From the NCBI GenBank assembly GCA_040905265.1, contig JBBDRW010000145.1, forward strand, positions 1-21,763: DNA of 21,763 nucleotides, given 5' to 3'. The position numbers were made by a program, and so were the translations under genes. Origin of the DNA: JBBDRW01 sp040905265. GTDB lineage: Bacteria; Bacteroidota; Rhodothermia; Balneolales; Balneolaceae. Positions 15,100 through 21,763 of this stretch are shown here, in pieces. A model generated the notes under the pieces. That model searched no databases and was not told the origin of the DNA. It saw only the letters and a program-made list of their open reading frames with translations. Every line of letters starts with the position of its first letter. Position 1 is the first letter of the stretch.

Positions 15100-17376
15100 C
15101 TACCTCGTCTCGTACTTCAAAGAGAAGTAGGGGGCGAACGGTAGCTGGTCGACCCGACGGTGAGTGTAGACGTCGTAGTAGAACATATTGGCCTGGTCAT
15201 AGGTATTGATCGCCCCGACCTGCAGGTCCAGGGAACCATTCCCGATCGAAAAGGAACGCTCCAGAGAGACATCCAGCCTGTGGTACGTTGTCATCCGGCC
15301 CTGGTAGAGCTCTTCGAGGATGACTCTCGGAACTCCATATTCATATTTGACAATGGGGAGCTTCTCCCGGAACCGGAGCATCTCGTCAAATCCCATCGGC
15401 TGGCTGAAAGGGAGGCCGCTTCCAAGCTGCCAACGAACCGAAGCAGTGTAATTTCCGGCACGGTAACTGGCCATGGAGTTGAACTGGTGGCGCCGGTCAT
15501 GCGGGGGGTGATACGAGCGGGACTCTTCTCCGAACCAGGCAGGAAAATGAACCTGCGAGGAGTTGTAAGTGGTATGGGTAAATCCATAGCCGACAAACCC
15601 GTAAAAATTGTTTCGGTTCACCTCCAGCCGCAGATCCCCGCCATACACTTCCCCGTCCGCTTCTGCCAGTTCGGTCGTGAATTGAACAAGTGTGCTCCAG
15701 GTCGGGACGGAGAGATTTCGTAACCACTTCCGATACCCTTCCACCGAGAGCTGAACACCCGGCCAGAGAGTCTGACGCCACCCAAGCAAGGCGTGGACCG
15801 CCTCCATCTGTGAATCACCGGAGGGAGAAGACATCCAGGCAGTAAAGACCGAACCGGCATCCCGTGTACCAGTGATTCCCACCAGCGGCTGCCGATAGAG
15901 CCCGAAAGCGGCGCTGAGCTGCTGCTCTTCCCGGCCCCAGGGCTGCCAGGTCATCCGGAGTCGCGGGTCGATTGTCGGTGAGTAGGTCTCCTTGTGGAAG
16001 GCAAATGAGGCACCCGGCATGAGGGAGAGATTCCCGAGCGGAATGATTGTCTCTGTATAGAGCCCCGCACTCATCAGGTGCTCCGTATCGGTCTGCGGGC
16101 CACCGAACAGTTCACTCATATCGTAATCCAGGTTGTGGATATGGACATAGGCGCCATAATCAAACCGTACCGTTTGGAAATAGCGGGTTACGTTTACATC
16201 CAGATGAACACGGGTCACACTCGAGGAGAGTTCCGGGTCATCCGCCTGGCCCGTTTCGTTCGAGAGGTGGGAGATTCCGGCGTTAATATCGAAGAGCATA
16301 TCCGAATCCTCCGGCAGGATCACACATCGGCCACTTCCCACCAGGTTGCTCCAGCGGATCACATCATCCTGCTCGATATCAAGACGTCCGCGGTCGTACG
16401 TCCGGATCCCCATCATGGAGCACCGGGTATCACTCACACCGAAATGGGTCATCTTCATATACTGGCTCTCAAACCGCAAGGGATACTGGTCTCCCAGAAA
16501 ATGTCCGCTGGTCTCTTCCACCAGTGATTGCCGTGCCGAAACAACGAACGAGCTGCGCCCCGCTTCGATCGGGCCCTCGACCATCACTTCCCCGAGAAAC
16601 GGGCTGATCGAGGCAGACCCCCTGCTGTTGTAGCGGTCTCCGTTTCTCATCCGGACATCCACGACCGACGAGGTTCGCCCGTTGTAGCGGGCTCCAAACC
16701 CGCCGGCGTAAAAATCGGCATCGGAAACCAGCTCTTCCGGGAATGCAGAGAAGAAGCCGAGGATGTGAAAGGGCTGGAAGATGAGGGCACCGTCAATCAG
16801 GATCATGTTTTCAGCCGGAGTCCCGCCCCGGATATAGAGATGGCCGCCCCGGTCTCCGGTCGTCACCACGCCCGGCATCGACTGAAGGTAGCTGGCCAGA
16901 TCCCCGCCGCCGGCCGGCGTCGGTACCCGCCCGAAATCAGCGGCGGTCACCCGCTGGCGCCCCGCTTCAACTCCGGCAGCCCCGGCTCCGGTGGGAGCCA
17001 CGACAATCTCATCAAGTTGTGTGTCATCCGGTGCCAGATCCAGGCTGACCGTGCGGGTTTCTCCCGGCTCCAGTTGCAGCGTATCGCGGTGCGTGACATA
17101 CCCGATAAAGGAGATGGTCAGGTAGTACTCACCGGCCGGAAGCCCTGCTACCTGGTAAAACCCGTTCTGATCGGCGGACATCCCACGCAGATTATCGGCT
17201 TCAGGCTCTTGCAAAGCAACACTCGCACCCTCCAGGGGCTGGCCGGTCCCTTGATCGGAGATAATTCCCTGTACGGTCGCTGTTTGTGAGACTGCCAGAT
17301 TCGGACTCCATAAAAGAACCAACATTGGCAGAATCAGAAAGATATATCGGGTCAGCTTCAATTGTGAAATACTCAA
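15100..17376 (-). CDS. TonB-dependent receptor with carboxypeptidase-regulatory-like N-terminal domain
   Basis: 758 aa. A signal peptide (about 1-30) is followed by a CarboxypepD_reg-like beta sandwich (about 33-115: VQGIISDQGTGQPLEGASV ... GFYQVAGLPAGEYYLTI). A TonB plug domain follows (about 121-245, with LQSMPGVVTTGDRGGHLYIRG and NMILIDGALIF), then an outer-membrane beta barrel to the C-terminus (SLKYETR). It would import a substrate in a TonB-energised way; the substrate is not evident. There is no SusD partner, so a glycan-importing SusCD pair is not indicated. The start is TTG at 17376, within a TTGA overlap with the fecR stop, implying translational coupling. FecR and the ECF sigma upstream imply substrate-responsive control. 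Confidence 0.93.
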   Translation of the reverse strand: MSISQLKLTRYIFLILPMLVLLWSPNLAVSQTATVQGIISDQGTGQPLEGASVALQEPEADNLRGMSADQNGFYQVAGLPAGEYYLTISFIGYVTHRDTLQLEPGETRTVSLDLAPDDTQLDEIVVAPTGAGAAGVEAGRQRVTAADFGRVPTPAGGGDLASYLQSMPGVVTTGDRGGHLYIRGGTPAENMILIDGALIFQPFHILGFFSAFPEELVSDADFYAGGFGARYNGRTSSVVDVRMRNGDRYNSRGSASISPFLGEVMVEGPIEAGRSSFVVSARQSLVEETSGHFLGDQYPLRFESQYMKMTHFGVSDTRCSMMGIRTYDRGRLDIEQDDVIRWSNLVGSGRCVILPEDSDMLFDINAGISHLSNETGQADDPELSSSVTRVHLDVNVTRYFQTVRFDYGAYVHIHNLDYDMSELFGGPQTDTEHLMSAGLYTETIIPLGNLSLMPGASFAFHKETYSPTIDPRLRMTWQPWGREEQQLSAAFGLYRQPLVGITGTRDAGSVFTAWMSSPSGDSQMEAVHALLGWRQTLWPGVQLSVEGYRKWLRNLSVPTWSTLVQFTTELAEADGEVYGGDLRLEVNRNNFYGFVGYGFTHTTYNSSQVHFPAWFGEESRSYHPPHDRRHQFNSMASYRAGNYTASVRWQLGSGLPFSQPMGFDEMLRFREKLPIVKYEYGVPRVILEELYQGRMTTYHRLDVSLERSFSIGNGSLDLQVGAINTYDQANMFYYDVYTHRRVDQLPFAPYFSLKYETR

Positions 17377-18512
17377 TTTCTTTGTGTTTTTATTTGTCGA
17401 TACAGTTTGAAACGTGTTCCATCTTCGTGTCTGATGAAGTGAATGTCCAGGTTCAGTGCGATCTGTTCCAGAACCTCCTGAATGGTTTGTCCCTCCCTGT
17501 ATCTTCCCGTAACCGGAAGCTCGAGGAGTTCCGGATCCAACGGGTCCGTTTGAATCTCCACATCATACCATCTCTCCAGCCTTTTCATCACATTGTCAAG
17601 GCTGGTGTTTGTAAAATGGAGTTCCCCGTTCAGCCAGCCGAAGTGGGCTGATGGCTCCTCGATATCCGCTACGGTCAGGAAGCCGTTCTGGCCCAGTGCT
17701 GCCGACTGGTTTACCGTAACAATAGCAGATGAGGATTCACCGGCAGCGCGGCCCCGAAAGGAAACGACACCACTGGAAACGGCAATCTCTGAACGCTCCT
17801 CACCGGGATACTCCTGAACCCGGAATGAGGTGCCAAGCACCGTGGTTTCAGAGCGGTCCGTCTGAACGATAAAATCCTGCCCTTCCGAACGTTCCACGTC
17901 AAAGTATGCTTCCCCCTGCAGGTAGATCACCCGTGATCCGGACCGGTTGAAATCCCAGGGAATCCGGATCAGGCTTGCCGCGTTCAGATGGACAGAACTT
18001 CCATCCGGCAGATTGACCCGCATTCTCTCGCCTGCTGCTGTCGCGATTTCATCGTACCGGCTGGATTCCGGTGAAGCATCCGCTACCGGCCCGGCACCCT
18101 CGTCCTGCAGCCAGGAACCGGACGAAAACCACCCCATCCCGATCAGGAAGAGAATGATCAGGCCTGCTACGAGAGAGGTTGAATGCTCACGAACCCTTCC
18201 GGCAACCGGCTTTCGCAAAGCCTTTTTAGTCCGGGTCGCGTCACGTCCAAACTTCCGGACAATGGCTTCGTGCTCCGTTTCCACACCAGGCAGATGCTCC
18301 TCCCGGAACCTGTTCCAGTTCGCAGCCGTATCCCACTCTGTACTCTCCTCCACCGGGCTGCTCATGATCCGAAAGACGAAGAGCAGATACTCTTCGTTGT
18401 CAGGATCCTCTTCCAGCCACTCATGGACCTGCCGGATTTCCGTCCCGGAGCAGTCGCCCGAGAGGTATCGAACAAGCAGATTACGGTCGATATGAGGGTT
18501 TTTTTCGTTCAT
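17373..18512 (-). CDS. FecR-family anti-sigma/signal-transducing protein
   Basis: 379 aa. The N-terminal cytoplasmic part (1-105) has the helical LLVRYLSGDCSGTEI...EWLEEDP pattern that binds ECF sigma factors in this family. One TM segment follows (about 112-128), then the periplasmic FecR domain (about 159-255; AGERMRVNLPDGSSVHLNAAS, VIYLQGEAYFDVE). The C-terminal DUF4974-like domain spans about 299-372 (FTNTSLDNVMKRLERWY, QTIQEVLEQIALNL). In this system FecR senses the loaded TonB receptor and regulates the sigma factor. It is preceded by sigma, with an 85-base gap containing the candidate promoter, and overlaps the receptor gene by 4 bases. Confidence 0.94.
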   Translation of the reverse strand: MNEKNPHIDRNLLVRYLSGDCSGTEIRQVHEWLEEDPDNEEYLLFVFRIMSSPVEESTEWDTAANWNRFREEHLPGVETEHEAIVRKFGRDATRTKKALRKPVAGRVREHSTSLVAGLIILFLIGMGWFSSGSWLQDEGAGPVADASPESSRYDEIATAAGERMRVNLPDGSSVHLNAASLIRIPWDFNRSGSRVIYLQGEAYFDVERSEGQDFIVQTDRSETTVLGTSFRVQEYPGEERSEIAVSSGVVSFRGRAAGESSSAIVTVNQSAALGQNGFLTVADIEEPSAHFGWLNGELHFTNTSLDNVMKRLERWYDVEIQTDPLDPELLELPVTGRYREGQTIQEVLEQIALNLDIHFIRHEDGTRFKLYRQIKTQRN

Positions 18513-18543
18513 AAAGATATCCTATTCCAGTCTCTACCCATAC

Positions 18544-18583
18544 TATACACAAGAAACCCCGTTTACCCTTACAAACTTTTTTA
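18544..18583 (-). promoter_or_regulatory. candidate ECF-sigma promoter, copy 1 (fecR-TonB receptor)
   Basis: On the minus strand an A/T tract leads into GTAAGGGTAAACGGGG. The distal block GTGTATA (plus-strand TATACAC, 18544-18550) begins 22 bases after the start of that block. Positions 18555-18583 are identical over 29 bases to 21554-21582. The element sits between the sigma stop (18598) and the fecR ATG (18512), about 32 bases upstream of that ATG. AT tract plus GTAAGGG-type boxes between ECF sigma and FecR genes are, as I recall, common in Bacteroidota. Recognition by the adjacent sigma is inferred. Confidence 0.65.
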
Positions 18584-18597
18584 AAAAAAATTCAGAT

Positions 18598-19206
18598 TCA
18601 GATAAAATATTCGAGTTTCTGCTCAAAATGCTGCAGAGAACGCCTCATTTGGCTCTCCACCGTCTTGATAGATATTTCCAGAATCTCTGCAATTTCACGA
18701 TAGGTGAGCTGATCCGTGCGATGCATGAGAAAGATTTGCCGCCTTTTTTCAGGCAGGTTTGAGAGTGCTTTCTGAAATGCCTCCTCAAACTCCCTGTATT
18801 CCAGAGTGTCGGATCGGTGTAAGTCCATCTCCACCGGTTCCGGAATATCCGCCGGCAGCTCCCGATGTTCACTCTCTCTCTGTTGATGATTGATCGCCCG
18901 GTTCCGTGCGGCACGGTAGAGATAGGCGCGAAGGGTTCCGGAAGGCTGCAGGCTCGAACGATTTTTCCAAAGGCTCAGGAAGATACTGTGAAGGATATCC
19001 TCAACATCCCGCTTCGACCGGACCTGTCGCAACAGGTATTGTCCGAGCCGGGGATAGTAAAACCTGTAGAGATGCTCAAACGAAGCTTCATCATCTCTTC
19101 GCAACCCCTCAACCCAGCGATTCTCCTGCCGGAGCCGTTCATCATGGCTCGGCGAAGGCCGGATTCCTTCCTGCTCTGCAAATTGTTTAAAAAACCGAGG
19201 GGCCAT
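18598..19206 (-). CDS. ECF-type RNA polymerase sigma-70 factor (Bacteroidota FecI-like)
   Basis: 202 aa from ATG 19206. A TTG at 19263 would add 19 residues that look non-conserved. Region 2 is at about 43-83 (FEHLYRFYYPRL ... DVEDILHSIFLSLWKNR). Region 4 is at about 150-198 (LPEKRRQIFLMHR, LTYREIAEILEISIKTVESQMRRSL). Both are typical of the sigma-70 expansion family of Bacteroidota. The linker between them is short, and no region 3 or 1.1 is present, as expected for ECF sigma. It lies upstream of FecR and the TonB receptor on the same strand and very probably drives them. The gene is 64 bases downstream of the SRPBCC gene and may have its own promoter in that gap. Confidence 0.95.
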   Translation of the reverse strand: MAPRFFKQFAEQEGIRPSPSHDERLRQENRWVEGLRRDDEASFEHLYRFYYPRLGQYLLRQVRSKRDVEDILHSIFLSLWKNRSSLQPSGTLRAYLYRAARNRAINHQQRESEHRELPADIPEPVEMDLHRSDTLEYREFEEAFQKALSNLPEKRRQIFLMHRTDQLTYREIAEILEISIKTVESQMRRSLQHFEQKLEYFI

Positions 19207-19270
19207 AACGATCTGATTCGTCCTGTTAGAACCAGAATATAGAGAGATCGGGGAATCATGCAAAATAACA

Positions 19271-19816
19271 CTAGTGTCGTGTCAGCCTCTCATATACGTT
19301 TTCCATCTTGGTGTGAACCATCCAGAACCCCTGCGGCTCTTTCCCCTCCAGCCGGTCTTCAAGTATACCGAGGTGGGTATGCCAGCCGGCGCCAACGCTG
19401 ATGAGGACAGCGGGATCATCACCCAGACGAACGTGTGTAAGTATAAGCAACACCATATTGTTCTGTTTCGGGATCAACTCGTAAGTCACCTCCGATTCTT
19501 CACCGGTCCCTTCACCCCAGGTGTAACTCAGTTTTCTGGGCGGATCCCATTCGGTTACACGGCCTTCAAAATAGCTGCCGTTCTCCATCTGTTTGTACTT
19601 CTCGGGAATGGGTTCATCACTTTCGGAGAGATCCTTGTGTTTGAATCTGAATTCCACCTTGCCACCCACGCGAGGTTCCACATCTCCGGCGGAGAGCCAT
19701 TTGGCTTTCAGTTCTGATTGAGTAAGATACTCCCAGATCCGCTCAGGCGGGCCGTGAAGCAGCCGTTCGAACTGAACCGTTCCGGGTTCGGGAAATATGC
19801 CGTGTTTTTTGTTCAT
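19271..19816 (-). CDS. SRPBCC/AHSA1-family protein (START-like fold)
   Basis: 181 aa, a cytosolic single-domain protein. Family features: an N-terminal strand FERLLHGPPERIWEYLTQSELKAKWL (about 16-41), a middle GGKVEFRF, then FEGRVTEWDPPRKLSYTW, a YELIP strand, and a C-terminal WHTHLGILEDRLEG helix. Such proteins bind hydrophobic ligands or act as AHSA1-like cochaperones; no specific ligand can be read from the sequence. It sits 91 bases downstream of the ArsR-type regulator on the same strand, a pairing widespread in bacteria, and is probably cotranscribed with it. Stop TAG at 19271-19273. Confidence 0.88.
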   Translation of the reverse strand: MNKKHGIFPEPGTVQFERLLHGPPERIWEYLTQSELKAKWLSAGDVEPRVGGKVEFRFKHKDLSESDEPIPEKYKQMENGSYFEGRVTEWDPPRKLSYTWGEGTGEESEVTYELIPKQNNMVLLILTHVRLGDDPAVLISVGAGWHTHLGILEDRLEGKEPQGFWMVHTKMENVYERLTRH

Positions 19817-19907
19817 ATCGAGTTGAATTGGCGAACAATGGTAAGTCTTTTTCTTCCTTTTGTATCGGAATCACCAGTTTTCTTATCCATAATATTATGT
19901 TGTTGTG

Positions 19908-20228
19908 TTATTGTGGAGGATGATCTTCCCCTTTTAAAGTCGCCTCCAGTGAATCCAGCCGCTCGTTCCAGAATTTTCGGTACCGCTGTGCCCATTCGAT
20001 TACTTCCAGAAGTTTGCGTGTATCGGCACGGCAGTACCGATTACGCCCTTCTTTATGGATCACTACCAGCCCGCATTCGTTCAATATTTTGATGTGTTTG
20101 GATACGGCAGGCCGGCTGATCTCGAACCGTCCGGCGACATCATTTACAGTCAGGGTTCTATTGGCAAGCAGATCAATGATCTGCCTCCGGGTCGGATCGG
20201 CTATGGCCTGGAAAATATCTTGCGGCAT
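19908..20228 (-). CDS. ArsR-family winged-helix repressor
   Basis: 106 aa. Winged helix-turn-helix: FQAIADPTRRQIIDLLA (6-22), recognition region VAGRFEISRPAVSKHIKILNECGLV (about 31-55), wing KEGRNRYCRA (59-68), then a C-terminal dimerisation helix with EWAQRYRKFWNERLDSLE. The ELCVCDL-type metal site of classic ArsR/SmtB is missing, so metal sensing is unlikely; this matches the subgroup paired with SRPBCC proteins. A perfect duplicated palindromic operator lies 15 bases upstream of its ATG, implying autorepression of itself and the downstream SRPBCC gene. Confidence 0.93.
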   Translation of the reverse strand: MPQDIFQAIADPTRRQIIDLLANRTLTVNDVAGRFEISRPAVSKHIKILNECGLVVIHKEGRNRYCRADTRKLLEVIEWAQRYRKFWNERLDSLEATLKGEDHPPQ

Positions 20229-20243
20229 AATGAACTGTTAAAT

Positions 20244-20285
20244 GTAACTGATTGGTTACAAATATATATGTAACCAATCAGTTAC
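20244..20285. promoter_or_regulatory. ArsR operator: perfect 16-bp inverted repeat
   Basis: GTAACTGATTGGTTAC (20244-20259) and GTAACCAATCAGTTAC (20270-20285) are perfect reverse complements separated by the 10-base AT spacer AAATATATAT. Each arm is itself a GTAAC-N6-GTTAC dyad, so the region holds two dimer-sized sites centred 26 bases apart. The spacer could provide a -10 element for leftward transcription. It lies immediately upstream of the ArsR-type gene, which makes it the probable autoregulatory operator. Confidence 0.8.
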
Positions 20286-20309
20286 GCAAGAATATTTTCA
20301 CGGGGTCCT

Positions 20310-20328
20310 TGAATGCGGGATGGCTGGT
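20310..20328 (+). repeat. 19-bp direct repeat, copy 1
   Basis: TGAATGCGGGATGGCTGGT is exactly repeated at 21424-21442, in the same orientation and 1114 bases away. This copy lies in non-coding sequence between the ArsR operator and the stop of lipoprotein B. The two copies flank almost the whole lipoprotein B gene. Confidence 0.7.
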
Positions 20329-20435
20329 ATGCAAGATCGGAGCTTCCTACAAAATAGTGTAAGGATTATTCCATTGGAGTTGATTCATGCTCCATATCGA
20401 GGTGAAAGGAGTAATTCAAAGGGTAGGCAGAATAA

Positions 20436-21452
20436 TTACCACGGAGGGGTGGCCTGCTCATTACACGGTATTACAGCAACAGATCCTTCTTCATGACAAT
20501 TTTTATATGGAATCGTCTTACTTACAATTCCGGCCAGATAGCCGACCCCATTCTCAATATTCGAGACTCCTTCGGGAAGAGCAAATACATGTTCATGAAT
20601 GTTTGGAAAATATTGATAGTCCGGACCAGCCGCCGCTATAAAAATATGTGGTTCATATCTGGAATCAGGTCTTAAAAAATGATTGATAGCAACCGGTGGA
20701 ATTAATTGAAAGAACGTTCCGACATATTGATAATCTTCTGCCGGATCCATCACAATTAACAAATCTCCGGTTGCTGTACGAACACTATCTTTCAAATGAG
20801 AACGGGCTACAATATACTCTTCATTCGTTTCCGCATATCTTGCAAAGTAGATTGTTTGAACATCAGCGAGCTGTTCTACATCTTCAATAAATACAAAAGC
20901 TTCATTTGGAATTCCGCTTGTAAAATGAATTCGTACAGAGGGAGTTGGGAAATCCGCTGGCAAAGTCGTCGTTGCCTGGCTGGCGGCTTCGTCTGACCGG
21001 GTTACTACAACACGATATGTCTGTTCCGGCTTCAATTTCATCGTTGTCCAATAATTGTATGCATAAACTCCATGTGGATAAGTAAATAGCGAATCACTCA
21101 TCACTACCGTCTCTCCGGTCTCGATATGTTCCAGAGTCACTGTCGCGTCAATCGGTTGTTCGGGGTCCAGCAGAAAATCCTCCCGTACCGGCATCACTCG
21201 TACCCACTGCGTGTCGGCCGAGGAGTCCAGGTAGCCATAGATCGAAAAGTGGTACCGGTCGTTTTCGATCCAGGGCTCGAAGGTTTCGTTGCAGCCAGAC
21301 AGGGAGAGGAGGCCGGTGAGCAGCAGGAGAAGAACACCGGGTACGATTCGGCGGGAACCATCTCCGCCTGTGCGCTGTGGCTGAAATGAGGCCAACGTTC
21401 GGCGCCGAAGTCCAGCAGGCATGTGAATGCGGGATGGCTGGTTGGGATTCAT
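20436..21452 (-). CDS. DUF4249-like lipoprotein, copy B
   Basis: 338 aa from ATG 21452. A GTG at 21551 is open in frame but lies inside the promoter block, so it cannot be the start; an ATG at 21422 is an alternative. The N-terminus is long and basic, followed by a Leu-rich core and lipobox LSGC (Cys54). It is a paralog of the 4130-5005 product: SIYGYLD..ADTQWVR.MPVRE, DFPTPSVR, LPEG.SNIENG.GYLAG, a C-terminal Cys pair (NCH...IPC) and terminal Trp are shared. The central 120 residues differ more, and copy B has extra residues there. Base composition is patchy: high GC in the first 360 bases, then mostly near 35% GC, with a short high-GC island at about 20931-21000. It is not adjacent to the TonB receptor but has the same promoter element. 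Function unknown; a receptor-associated surface lipoprotein is inferred. Confidence 0.8.
   Translation of the reverse strand: MNPNQPSRIHMPAGLRRRTLASFQPQRTGGDGSRRIVPGVLLLLLTGLLSLSGCNETFEPWIENDRYHFSIYGYLDSSADTQWVRVMPVREDFLLDPEQPIDATVTLEHIETGETVVMSDSLFTYPHGVYAYNYWTTMKLKPEQTYRVVVTRSDEAASQATTTLPADFPTPSVRIHFTSGIPNEAFVFIEDVEQLADVQTIYFARYAETNEEYIVARSHLKDSVRTATGDLLIVMDPAEDYQYVGTFFQLIPPVAINHFLRPDSRYEPHIFIAAAGPDYQYFPNIHEHVFALPEGVSNIENGVGYLAGIVSKTIPYKNCHEEGSVAVIPCNEQATPPW
21424..21442 (+). repeat. 19-bp direct repeat, copy 2
   Basis: Exact copy of 20310-20328. Here it falls within the first codons of lipoprotein B, encoding NQPSRIH on the minus strand. An identical 19-mer by chance in a window this size is unlikely. 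Confidence 0.7.
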
Positions 21453-21542
21453 CTCTGTAAAAAAGTTCCGGTTCAGGTTGAAGAGGGAGCTACACAGCCA
21501 AAACAGGCACCTTCTGACTGGTACTATCCCTTGTTTCTCCTG

Positions 21543-21582
21543 TATACACACATAACCCCGTTTACCCTTACAAACTTTTTTA
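21543..21582 (-). promoter_or_regulatory. candidate ECF-sigma promoter, copy 2 (upstream of lipoprotein B)
   Basis: Reading the minus strand, an A tract leads into GTAAGGGTAAACGGGG and then GTGTATA (plus-strand TATACAC, 21543-21549), with starts 22 bases apart. 21554-21582 is identical over 29 bases to 18555-18583 upstream of fecR. The flanks are not similar, so the identity is confined to the element and is not part of a longer duplication. The lipoprotein B ATG at 21452 is about 90 bases downstream. Confidence 0.65.
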
Positions 21583-21662
21583 CTGGCTCAAGTTGCACGC
21601 TTACAAAAAAGTCTCCTGTAAAATACGCCTGTGGGAAATTTGACTCTCCGGTCGTTGGTATT

Positions 21663-21678
21663 ATGCCATTGTTGGCAT
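21663..21678. promoter_or_regulatory. inverted repeat upstream of the right-edge ORF
   Basis: ATGCCA-TTGT-TGGCAT is a perfect 6-bp dyad with a 4-base centre, 37 bases before the ATG at 21716. It could be an operator for a self-regulating antitoxin gene, or a chance hairpin. Confidence 0.3.
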
Positions 21679-21715
21679 CAATTGTCTTCTGGCCTGAAAA
21701 TCTTTATTTTAAATT

Positions 21716-21763
21716 ATGACGATCGAACAAAAGAAAATATCGCTTATTAACTGGATAACAACT
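21716..21763 (+). CDS. start of a small protein cut by the window edge (antitoxin-like N-terminus)
   Basis: Sixteen codons remain open to the end: ATG at 21716 giving MTIEQKKISLINWITT. The MT.E.KK..LINWI pattern resembles the N-terminus of small Bacteroidota antitoxin-like proteins that precede RelE/ParE-type toxins. That is recollection from a very short stretch, so the identity is tentative. The AT-rich upstream sequence with a dyad at 21663-21678 fits an autoregulated start. Confidence 0.4.
   Translation, partial: MTIEQKKISLINWITT

Noticed and set aside
15100..17376. SusC-type glycan receptor
   Set aside because: The protein is shorter than typical SusC and no SusD gene is adjacent; the FecI/FecR context fits a generic TonB receptor.
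21453..21551. N-terminal extension of lipoprotein B to a GTG at 21551
   Set aside because: The GTG is part of the GTGTATA promoter block, and the added residues would place the lipobox too far from the N-terminus.
1..21763. CRISPR array, tRNA or rRNA genes, insertion sequence
   Set aside because: I looked for regularly spaced repeats, tRNA T-loop-like sequences and transposase motifs on both strands and saw none.

Overview
The window looks like chromosome from a Bacteroidota-like member of the FCB group, most plausibly the Balneolales/Rhodothermales side. This is inferred from gene content: a sigma-70 ECF / FecR / TonB-dependent receptor cassette, a long (about 1130 aa) SecA without the C-terminal zinc motif, two DUF4249-like lipoproteins, and a HEPN-tailed nitrite/sulfite reductase. 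No species call is possible from the sequence alone. GC is moderate to high in the housekeeping genes and falls sharply in patches near the right end.

Left part (1-5.5 kb): mnmE on the minus strand is divergent from a lipoprotein PQQ-type quinoprotein dehydrogenase carrying an inserted cytochrome c domain. A DUF4249-like lipoprotein gene (copy A) follows on the plus strand. It converges on a flavin-reductase-like gene, and a perfect hairpin overlaps both stop codons. Middle (5.5-12 kb): secA (minus, upstream of the flavin reductase gene) is divergent from rpmH-rnpA-yidC, the ribosomal protein L34 / RNase P protein / membrane insertase cluster. A decayed-looking coding remnant and a good intrinsic terminator follow yidC. 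12.1-15.1 kb: a siroheme-type nitrite/sulfite reductase with a C-terminal HEPN-like domain and a closely linked 210-aa protein that I do not recognise. 15.1-19.2 kb (minus): ECF sigma factor, FecR-type anti-sigma factor and TonB-dependent receptor. 19.3-20.3 kb (minus): an ArsR-type repressor and an SRPBCC/AHSA1-type protein behind a striking duplicated operator. 20.4-21.6 kb (minus): DUF4249-like lipoprotein copy B. A small partial ORF begins at the right edge.

The most interesting signal is a promoter-like element present three times with identical internal spacing. Each has an A/T tract, then GT(A/C)AGGGTAAAC(G/A)GG, then GTGTATA exactly 22 bases from the start of the first block. The copies lie upstream of fecR-TonB receptor, of lipoprotein A and of lipoprotein B. 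The three loci are up to 17 kb apart and on both strands. The simplest reading is one ECF-sigma regulon in which a TonB receptor and two paralogous surface lipoproteins, usually neighbours in one operon, have been physically separated but kept under one promoter type.
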